Below, piece after piece: positions 5,366 through 9,777 of a stretch of 9,777 bases of DNA (positions within the stretch are counted from its first letter, which is position 1; each line of letters starts with the position of its first letter). The notes beneath the pieces are model-generated. The model was not told the origin of the DNA, did no database searches, and was given only the letters and a program-made list of their open reading frames with translations. The DNA is from Planctomycetota bacterium (GTDB taxonomy: Bacteria > Planctomycetota > UBA8108 > UBA1146): contig NZJA01000146.1 of assembly GCA_002691835.1 (NCBI GenBank), positions 10,488 to 20,264 of the forward strand. Direction: 5' to 3'. Made by a program: the position numbers and the translations under genes.

Positions 5366-7902
5366 GATGGTCCTCCATGTCCCAGAATCAGCCATACATG
5401 CAAGAGCCCCAAAGCGGTCAACAGCAGAGAGATGACGATATGAGGATACAGCCAAAGACGTAAGAACCGTTGTTTTTGAATCGCGCCAGAAATCCGTGAA
5501 CGATCGGCGATGCCGATCACGGTGTGAGTCAAAAACAGAAGGGTGATCAGTCCAAGGATTCCCGCCCCGAATCCGCTTCCATGAAGAAGAAGGAGCAATG
5601 GCGAAAAAGCACCGATTCTTCGGTGGAGTTTCAGGGAGCTCGAAGAATTGCGGATCGATCGGCGCATACGTTGCATTGGGAGAATCCATTGCCATCCAAG
5701 AAACGCCATCAATGCACTGCCGGAGATCCAGTGGCCTCCGGAAGTCTGCTGCCATTCTTTCCAGTCATGAGGAAGAAGGTCCATGCTGAGAACAAGGGCG
5801 GTGAGAATGGTCGTGACCCAGCCAGATACCCACGCTATGGAATCTTTTGGAATCGAATCCAGTGAAGTCGAATTTCGGGCATGGAAGAGTTCTAAACGAA
5901 TAGATTCTTCCGAGACTCCAATATCATTCAGATGTTCAAGCATCGTCTGCTCGAAACCTTCTGGGCCACAGATCATCCACTTTGCAGTGGGGTAAAGTGC
6001 CGAGTAATGCTGAAGATTTTCCCGCCGGAGTCTCTTGCCAGCGAGAGTTTCCCGAATGTGATATTCAACGTCAGGATGTTCTTCAGCAGTTTGGATGAGT
6101 TCTTCACGGCAAGGCCCAGAACGATTGCTGTGCATCGAGTGGTCGACGACGATTCGCGGACCTTTATTAAACGCTATACGGCTGCGGACGATGTTGAGGG
6201 CCGGAGTGACGCCGATTCCAGCGACCAGAAAAATAATCGGATCGGTGCTGTTCAGGTCTGCGATAAATTCACCGCTGGGCGGCGATAGAAGGAGAGTTTC
6301 ACTGCCGGGTTTTGCACTGGAAAGCCATCGAGAAAAAAGGCCGTGGGGTTCATTTTTGAAAGTGATTTCTCGCCAGCGCGTTTCATTGGCTGGGCTGGTC
6401 AAGGTGTAAGAGCGACGGATGGTTTCTCCATGAATTTCCACTTCAATCCGGACGTGTTGGCCAGGCTGAAAAGTCGACAGAGGTGTTTGATCTTTGGGGG
6501 TGAATCTTGCTCGGAAGAACCCGGGCTGAAACTCGGAGATTTCTAGCAGATGCATCTCTACATTGTCGGAAGATTGACAGAGAGCCGCTATTTCCCCGCG
6601 ACAGCCTCCGCAAACGGTTCCCGCGCCTGTTTCTTGCATCACCTGTTCCTGTAGACAAGAAGAAGTTTCAACCAATCCCAAAATTTCAGAGCGAGTAATC
6701 TGCATGCAGTGACAAAGAGTGTCGCTTTGTGCCGCTTGTTCAAACAGTAATCCGGTGGTTTCAAATTTGCGCCACTGTTCGACACTCACAGGAGTTTTAT
6801 GGCGTATCGCTTCGATGATGCGTCCGGCTTCGGGATGCGGGCCATTGAGGCGTGCGGCAGTAATCACGCCCATAGTCATTTCCAGTTGATAGTGGATGTC
6901 ACGTTGTTCTTCTCGATACGAGAAAACCATCGCGTCCCCGAGAGTTGGAATGACTTCGATGGAGACTGAATCTGAATGAACATTGAAGTCGGTAATCAGT
7001 TGCCGGTCTGAATCAAGCTGAATCGTTGAGGTGAAACGAGGTTGTCCTTCCACCTGATAATGAAACTGTAAAACGACCTCATCGGAACGATTGCGATAGA
7101 TTTTTCGAAGCGTCAGCAGATGTTGAGCAAACTCCTGGTTTTCGCGGGCAAGAGTTAAAAAATCTTCTGCCTGGAGAATCAGTAAATGGCAGGTGCTTTG
7201 GGTGCGCGCTCCAGTTGATCGAGGGACTCCATTGCTAACTCCCAGTTCACCGAAAATTTGGCCTTCTCCCAGGCTCGATTTGATTTTTCTGTCCTCTGAT
7301 ATGATCTCTACTTGACCGTGGAGAATCAGGAAAACTTCTTTCGAAGGATCTCCCTGCCCAAAAATCAAAGCTCCTGCTGGAAGAATCTTTTCTTCGTAGT
7401 TCAGGCGTGTTGAACCCTGTTGGGTCATCAAATTAAACAGAGGTGACTGGCTGACCAGAGAGTCGTGACTTTTTAGTTTTCTACCACGCTGTGCACTGTG
7501 TCCGAGGAAATCAGTAAAGGAGCCGATTTCCTTGATGAGGGTGTAGGGGATTTCGATCAGCGTTGAATTTCCCCGAGCGCGAACAGAGGCACTGCGGGTC
7601 TGATCCTGCCGAGTTGCTGCCCATTCACCGAGAGCGTCTCCTTGCTGAAAGAGACGTGCAAGGATCAGTTCCGGATCTTCCGGGGGGCCTTTGGCGTAGA
7701 TTTCGAGATCTCCCTGAATAATCAGAAACAGGGATTCACCTCGGTCACCCTTGAAAAAAAGGTGTTCACCAGCCGCAAGAAATTTGTGATGGGCTCTTGA
7801 GGCTAACTGCCACTGTTGATCAGGAGTCGCCCATTTCAGATCAGGACAAGATTGAATGGTCTGTAGTAGAAAATTTGTGGCAGGGGTCGCTGGCCGGTTC
7901 AA
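5362..7902 (-). CDS. Fusion protein: 2x cNMP-binding, BFD [2Fe-2S], FAD/NAD reductase, dihaem b-like membrane domain
   Basis: The 846-aa product starts at TTG 7902, fixed by AAGGAG (7915-7910) seven bases upstream. Domains in order: Crp-type cyclic-nucleotide-binding domain 1 (about 14-135, phosphate cassette with Glu93 and Arg103); domain 2 (about 150-265, FGEL with Glu219 and Arg228); an unassigned segment (about 270-390) without cysteines; a BFD-like [2Fe-2S] domain (Cys397, Cys399, Cys431, Cys434, spacing as in Bfd and NifU); an FNR-type FAD domain (about 446-548, RRSYT at 496-500, GLFSRWL at 521-527); a NAD(P) domain (AGIGVTP 561-567, CGPEGF 645-650); and about five membrane helices from 689 to 840. 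His760/His774 in helix three and His821/His835 in helix five have the spacing of the dihaem ligands in ferric reductase/NOX proteins. There is no DNA-binding domain. Probable role: ligand-modulated transmembrane NAD(P)H dehydrogenase feeding the downstream c cytochromes. Flow in the reverse direction is also possible. Confidence 0.88.
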   Translation of the reverse strand: MNRPATPATNFLLQTIQSCPDLKWATPDQQWQLASRAHHKFLAAGEHLFFKGDRGESLFLIIQGDLEIYAKGPPEDPELILARLFQQGDALGEWAATRQDQTRSASVRARGNSTLIEIPYTLIKEIGSFTDFLGHSAQRGRKLKSHDSLVSQSPLFNLMTQQGSTRLNYEEKILPAGALIFGQGDPSKEVFLILHGQVEIISEDRKIKSSLGEGQIFGELGVSNGVPRSTGARTQSTCHLLILQAEDFLTLARENQEFAQHLLTLRKIYRNRSDEVVLQFHYQVEGQPRFTSTIQLDSDRQLITDFNVHSDSVSIEVIPTLGDAMVFSYREEQRDIHYQLEMTMGVITAARLNGPHPEAGRIIEAIRHKTPVSVEQWRKFETTGLLFEQAAQSDTLCHCMQITRSEILGLVETSSCLQEQVMQETGAGTVCGGCRGEIAALCQSSDNVEMHLLEISEFQPGFFRARFTPKDQTPLSTFQPGQHVRIEVEIHGETIRRSYTLTSPANETRWREITFKNEPHGLFSRWLSSAKPGSETLLLSPPSGEFIADLNSTDPIIFLVAGIGVTPALNIVRSRIAFNKGPRIVVDHSMHSNRSGPCREELIQTAEEHPDVEYHIRETLAGKRLRRENLQHYSALYPTAKWMICGPEGFEQTMLEHLNDIGVSEESIRLELFHARNSTSLDSIPKDSIAWVSGWVTTILTALVLSMDLLPHDWKEWQQTSGGHWISGSALMAFLGWQWILPMQRMRRSIRNSSSSLKLHRRIGAFSPLLLLLHGSGFGAGILGLITLLFLTHTVIGIADRSRISGAIQKQRFLRLWLYPHIVISLLLTALGLLHVWLILGHGGPS

Positions 7903-7909
7903 GAGAGAT

Positions 7910-7915
7910 CTCCTT
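7910..7915 (-). promoter_or_regulatory. Strong ribosome binding site deciding a TTG start
   Basis: AAGGAG on the minus strand lies seven bases before TTG 7902. The next residues run straight into the first cyclic-nucleotide-binding domain and there is no upstream ATG in frame, so the TTG is the convincing start. The site overlaps the edge of an 8-bp palindrome, GAGATCTC (7905-7912). Confidence 0.8.
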
Positions 7916-7922
7916 CGATCTC

Positions 7923-7951
7923 ATTATAGGGGGGGCTTTAACTTTAGTCAC
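7923..7951 (-). promoter_or_regulatory. Predicted sigma70-type promoter of the redox operon
   Basis: On the minus strand a perfect TATAAT (7928-7923) lies 17 bases after GTGACT (7951-7946), which matches four of six positions of the -35 consensus. The spacer contains a run of seven C. The predicted start near 7916 leaves a leader of only about 14 bases, just enough for the Shine-Dalgarno sequence. The -35 overlaps the last codons and stop of the HI0933-family gene, so the redox operon can be transcribed separately from it. Confidence 0.6.
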
Positions 7952-9194
7952 CCTTTAGGCTTGTTGAGCTTCCGGCAATGTATCCAGTTGCCCAAGCCCA
8001 TTGAAAATTAAAGCCACCGATACGCCCATCTACATCGAGGATTTCTCCAACGAGAGATAGGCCGGGCATTTTTCTTGAAGTCATCGTTTTGAGATCGACC
8101 TCTTCGAGGGGTACTCCACCCATCGTGACTTCCGCATAGGTGTAACCCCGGTCTCCTTGTACCGGTAGCACGTACTGCTTGCAGGTTTGAATCAGTCGTT
8201 TGCGATCGGCTTTCGGGAGTTGTGCGCAGGCCACCAAGCCATCGACTTCGGCGAGTTTTAGCAAGGTATCCACGAGGCGGCTACTGAGCCATTGTCGCAA
8301 GATCGCCCGAGAGTTTTTTGGACCGGCCTCCTGGAGTGCCTGATCGAGGTCATTTTCTGAAACCTGTGGCATAAAGTCGAGATCGAGGGTGGCCCCGGCA
8401 TCTTCTTCGATGCCAGCACGCCAGTAACGACTGATGTCGAGAATCCCGGGACCTGATAGACCAAAGTGGGTAAAGAGGATGCTATGCGTGGTGTGGTGCA
8501 GCACTTTATTACTCGAAGCTCGAACGGTCAGGGTGCCATCCAATGAAAATCCGGAGAGTTCCCGTAGTGGATGTTCTCCGGGCAGGATCAGCGGAACCAG
8601 AGCGGGAAAGATGCGTTCAGAGAGGCGGTGTCCGAGGCTTTCGGCGATCAGGTAGCCATGTCCATCGGATCCGGACTTGGGCAAGGCTCGACCACCCGTG
8701 GCCAGAATTACGCGAGCCGCCCTTACTTCTCCCCATTCTCCAGAAATGACAAATCCATCCTCGATACGCTCGACGTTTTCCACTCTTTGGGGAAATGCCA
8801 AGGTCACCGCAGCCGCTTCACAGGCGCGGATCAGAGCATCGAGCACCGTTCGCGCCTTGTCAGTCACTGGAAACAGTTTGCCGGTTTCTTCTTGTTTGAG
8901 TTCGACACCCTGTTCGCGGAAGAACTCGATGGTGTCCGCCACATCAAAGCGGCGCAGTACCTTGCGAATGCGATTCGGTTTGTCTCCGGCATAATCGGAA
9001 GGGTCAACGGTATAGTGAGTGACGTTACAGCGGCCACCGCCGGCGACCAGAATTTTGGCCCCCAGCTTCTTCGCTCCGTCGAGCACGAGCACCCGCTGCC
9101 CCGCCCGCCCGGCAAAGATCGCCGCAAACAATCCCGCCGCTCCACCGCCAACGACGGCGACGTCGTAATCAGAGCTGTTGGAGTCTGAAGCCAT
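7944..9194 (-). CDS. HI0933-family (BaiN/YhiN-like) FAD-dependent oxidoreductase
   Basis: The 416-aa cytosolic flavoprotein starts at ATG 9194 and stops at TAA 7944. An FAD-binding Rossmann motif lies near residues 9-22 (DYDVAVVGGGAAGLF). It is followed by the family signature KKLGAKILVAGGGRCNVTH and by ILATGGRALPKSGSDGHGY, a second GG motif typical of two-dinucleotide-binding flavoproteins. The C-terminus has TMGGVPLEEVD, then GLSLVGEILDVDGRIGGFNF and QWAWATGYIAG, where FAD contacts recur. This is the HI0933/YhiN family of about 400 residues. One member, BaiN, is linked to bile-acid dehydroxylation, but for most members, including this one, the substrate is unknown. The frame reaches back to TTG 9314, but the extra 40 residues lie before the Rossmann strand, and the family normally starts as here. 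No strong Shine-Dalgarno sequence was seen (AGGA about 12 bases upstream). It is separated by 41 bases from the redox operon, which has its own promoter. Confidence 0.9.
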   Translation of the reverse strand: MASDSNSSDYDVAVVGGGAAGLFAAIFAGRAGQRVLVLDGAKKLGAKILVAGGGRCNVTHYTVDPSDYAGDKPNRIRKVLRRFDVADTIEFFREQGVELKQEETGKLFPVTDKARTVLDALIRACEAAAVTLAFPQRVENVERIEDGFVISGEWGEVRAARVILATGGRALPKSGSDGHGYLIAESLGHRLSERIFPALVPLILPGEHPLRELSGFSLDGTLTVRASSNKVLHHTTHSILFTHFGLSGPGILDISRYWRAGIEEDAGATLDLDFMPQVSENDLDQALQEAGPKNSRAILRQWLSSRLVDTLLKLAEVDGLVACAQLPKADRKRLIQTCKQYVLPVQGDRGYTYAEVTMGGVPLEEVDLKTMTSRKMPGLSLVGEILDVDGRIGGFNFQWAWATGYIAGSSTSLKGD

Positions 9195-9337
9195 ATGCGG
9201 AGTCCATCCTGAAACTGGAAAGTATCTCCTGTCCATCATCGAAGCGACTGTGAACAGGAGATTGTGGATCAAATTGAACTCTGTGAAAGAGCTGGACTCA
9301 AGATCTCTCGTCAAAAGAGATTGGGAGGCACAGCCGC

Positions 9338-9777
9338 CTACTCGGTACGGTTGCCTTGTTTATGGCAGGTGGATGGATCGTCTGAATAGGGGTGGCTCAA
9401 TGTTCCGGGGATGATCCCTCCCGCAATCGCACCTGCATAAAGATACATTCGCATACTGGCCGGCAACTCAAAGAGTTCGCTGATATTGGGCTCATCATCA
9501 CTGAAGAGATGGGGTGTCTGGGAAGCACCTGCACCCCTGTTTTCGTAACCAAGGAGAGACTGGTCTGTAGGAGGGTGTTCGACCATTCTGCGAATTGCAT
9601 GCAGCGTTAATTGAATTGAAGGACAAACATTTCGAAGATTATTCAGGAACAGGTGAGGCCATGGAGTTCCCAACCCTTCAGGGTCAAGTTCGCACTCACG
9701 ACCCCGCGAGTTGAAGTGGTTGTAACTGAAAAGGTAGTCTTCCAGGTCTTGAACTGTCCATTGTTCACCTTCTTCAA
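9338..9777 (-). CDS. Unrecognised protein, C-terminal part (5' end outside window)
   Basis: The minus-strand frame is open from the right window edge (9775) to TAG 9340-9338, so 145 codons of a longer gene are visible. The TTG at 9673 that could serve as a start lies within this frame and has no support. The visible part is soluble, begins with acidic EEGEQWTVQDLEDYLFSYNH, continues with a segment rich in aromatic and charged residues, and ends with a short hydrophobic stretch (MYLYAGAIAGGIIPG) and a polar tail. No motif I know is present. The HI0933-family gene starts 143 bases downstream on the same strand. That gap holds no clear promoter; a weak hairpin (ATCTCT 9303-9308 with AGAGAT 9316-9321) lacks a U-run. 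Confidence 0.55.
   Translation of the reverse strand, partial: EEGEQWTVQDLEDYLFSYNHFNSRGRECELDPEGLGTPWPHLFLNNLRNVCPSIQLTLHAIRRMVEHPPTDQSLLGYENRGAGASQTPHLFSDDEPNISELFELPASMRMYLYAGAIAGGIIPGTLSHPYSDDPSTCHKQGNRTE

Noticed and set aside
5366..5755. N-terminal extension of the pentahaem cytochrome frame back to 5755
   Set aside because: It overlaps the membrane-domain coding part of the fusion gene, is not hydrophobic or motif-bearing, and a GGAGGA site with ATGA overlap marks the start at 5365.
9195..9314. Longer start for the HI0933-family gene (TTG 9314 or ATG codons between)
   Set aside because: None has a clear ribosome site, and the family starts close to the Rossmann strand; kept only as an alternative.
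1..9777. CRISPR array, tRNA, rRNA, insertion sequence or transposase
   Set aside because: I looked for regular spaced repeats, tRNA-like T-arm patterns and transposase motifs by eye and found none.

Overview
The window comes from a Gram-negative bacterium: it has a Tat-type lipoprotein signal, Sec signal peptides and several c-type cytochromes built for the periplasm. A planctomycete/verrucomicrobial or similar environmental lineage is possible, but nothing in the sequence fixes the taxon. Coding density is high except for one AT/GC-mosaic gap at 1281-1717.

Layout, left to right. (1) 1-534, + strand: 3' end of an MFS transporter cut by the window edge. (2) 570-1280, - strand: an unrecognised membrane protein with a degenerate cold-shock-like N-terminal domain. 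(3) 1281-1717: non-coding divergent gap with a tandem 13-bp repeat, a GC-rich patch and a perfect 8+8 bp inverted repeat. (4) 1718-3163, + strand: alkaline phosphatase with Tat and lipobox signals. (5) 3126-7902, - strand: a compact cluster, read from right to left, of an 846-aa multidomain redox protein, a membrane-anchored pentahaem cytochrome c, a monohaem Tll0287-like (DUF3365) cytochrome and, after a short gap, a secreted chalcone-isomerase-like protein. Its last gene overlaps the phosphatase 3' end tail to tail. (6) 7944-9194, - strand: an HI0933-family flavoprotein. (7) 9338-9777, - strand: the C-terminal part of an unrecognised protein that runs off the window.

The most interesting part is 3870-7902. 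The 846-aa protein carries two cyclic-nucleotide-binding domains, an unassigned segment, a BFD-type [2Fe-2S] domain, a ferredoxin-NADP reductase-like FAD/NAD module and a C-terminal membrane domain. In the membrane domain the histidines of the third and fifth helices are spaced as in ferric reductase/NADPH oxidase dihaem b proteins. The two genes after it encode periplasmic c-type cytochromes, and both junctions are ATGA stop/start overlaps, so the three products are probably made in step. The simplest model is a transmembrane wire: NAD(P)H to FAD and [2Fe-2S], then two b haems, then the pentahaem cytochrome c, then a monohaem protein or another periplasmic partner, with two cytoplasmic ligand-binding domains on the entry protein. 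The promoter, the Shine-Dalgarno sequence and a TTG start of this operon can all be read in the sequence. The direction of electron flow, the final acceptor and the ligand cannot be told from the sequence.
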